Source: Nonomuraea roseoviolacea subsp. carminata (GTDB lineage Bacteria > Actinomycetota > Actinomycetes > Streptosporangiales > Streptosporangiaceae). Taken from it: 64,000 bases of DNA. A program made the position numbers and the translations under genes. Of the stretch, positions 63,563-64,000 are shown piece by piece; positions within the stretch are counted from its first letter, which is position 1; every line of letters begins with the position of its first letter. The stretch is taken from positions 372,001 through 436,000 of the forward strand of contig NZ_JAMZEC010000001.1 in assembly GCF_024172185.1 (NCBI RefSeq). Reading direction: 5' to 3'. The notes under the pieces were generated by a model. That model was not told the origin of the DNA. It was given only the letters and a program-made list of their open reading frames with translations, and searched no databases.

Positions 63563-64000
63563 TTGCCCTCCCTCGTTCCGTCGATCTGGTAGCCGCGCCA
63601 GGCCAGGAATACCGCCAGGACACCGCCGCAGACGATCGCCGAGTCGGCCACGTTGAAGATCGGGAAATAGTCGATCACCGGGAAGTGCCCGGGCAGGACC
63701 TCGATGAAGTCGACCACGTGCCCCTGGAACTGGGTGCTCCTGCCGAACCCCGACGGGTAGCGCAGCAGCCGGTCGGTCAGGTTGCCGAGCGCCCCGCCGA
63801 GCAGCAGCCCCAGCGTGATCGCCCACGGCAGGCTGCGCAGCTTGCGGGCCGTGCGGATGATCGCGAACACGACGCCGACGGCGATGAACGTGAAGACTAT
63901 CGTCATCCCGGTGCCGATGCTGAACGCGGCACCGGAGTTGAAGAACACCCGGAACTGCAGCACGTCCGGGATGACGACCAGGGGCGCCTTGCCCTCAAGA
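63559..64000 (-). CDS. lspA: Lipoprotein signal peptidase, C-terminal part (cut by window edge)
   Basis: LspA removes signal peptides from prolipoproteins in the membrane. The visible 146 codons include [61 protein letters not shown], with the catalytic Asp pair (GNLTDR and NVADS). The N terminus with the first membrane segment lies beyond the window. It overlaps rluD by GTGA. Confidence 0.95.
   Translation of the reverse strand, partial: LEGKAPLVVIPDVLQFRVFFNSGAAFSIGTGMTIVFTFIAVGVVFAIIRTARKLRSLPWAITLGLLLGGALGNLTDRLLRYPSGFGRSTQFQGHVVDFIEVLPGHFPVIDYFPIFNVADSAIVCGGVLAVFLAWRGYQIDGTREGK

Overview
The window is very GC-rich (third codon positions are almost always G or C), with many GTG starts, 4-base ATGA/GTGA gene overlaps and actinobacterial families throughout (dispanin/CD225, DUF2752, Trp-operon membrane protein, PknB-type kinases, partner-switch STAS/HATPase genes). 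It is a chromosomal segment of a filamentous actinomycete. A Streptosporangiales-like host is my best guess, but taxonomy cannot be proven from this sequence alone.

Layout. 1-5741: a minus-strand tryptophan/histidine group (hisI, Trp-operon membrane protein, two Gly/Gln-rich membrane proteins, DUF2752, trpC, trpB, trpA running off the left edge); trpE is not present. 5792-7528: partner-switch regulators (STAS; MEDS-STAS; HATPase). 7609-11288: a heterodimeric ABC exporter with one degenerate nucleotide site. 11380-14737: small regulators and membrane proteins (MerR with a divergent membrane protein, ABA4-like, a 53-aa peptide). 14799-16160: a glutamine-synthetase-like ligase.

16197-29736 is the most coherent accessory block: an IclR regulator, lactonase (SMP-30), zinc dehydrogenase, fumarylacetoacetase-family hydrolase, D-threonine-aldolase-like PLP enzyme, SDR, a CUT1 sugar ABC importer with a GH4 glycosidase, and a GlcD/GlcF-type 2-hydroxyacid oxidase. 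Its promoters carry paired 15-bp operators (TTCCG-N5-CGGAA-like) repeated at exactly 20 bp. I infer one local regulon that imports a galactoside-type compound, oxidises and cleaves the sugar acid, and oxidises the glycolate or lactate that results.

29774-37900 is a looser accessory stretch: a hydrolase, two TetR regulators with clear operators, an SDR, two NUDIX proteins, a secreted serine protease, a phosphotransferase remnant, an XRE-cupin regulator, a methyltransferase, and a probably frameshifted small membrane protein over a C-rich repeat. 38193-44284 is the main his operon (hisD-C-B-small membrane protein-H-membrane protein-priA-ridA-F), almost fully translationally coupled. PriA probably also serves as TrpF, which links it to the trp genes at the left edge.

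44438-64000 is mostly core: deaminase, YbaK, class A PBP, MurA with Asp in place of the fosfomycin-target Cys, amidase, DnaE, SGNH hydrolase, a DAHP-synthase-like/chorismate mutase fusion behind a leader peptide and terminator, three consecutive PknB-like kinases, RluD and LspA (cut by the right edge).

A recurring oddity is the presence of short tandem repeats (15-34 bp) that begin inside the last codons of genes and include the stop codon. They occur at many unrelated genes across the window.
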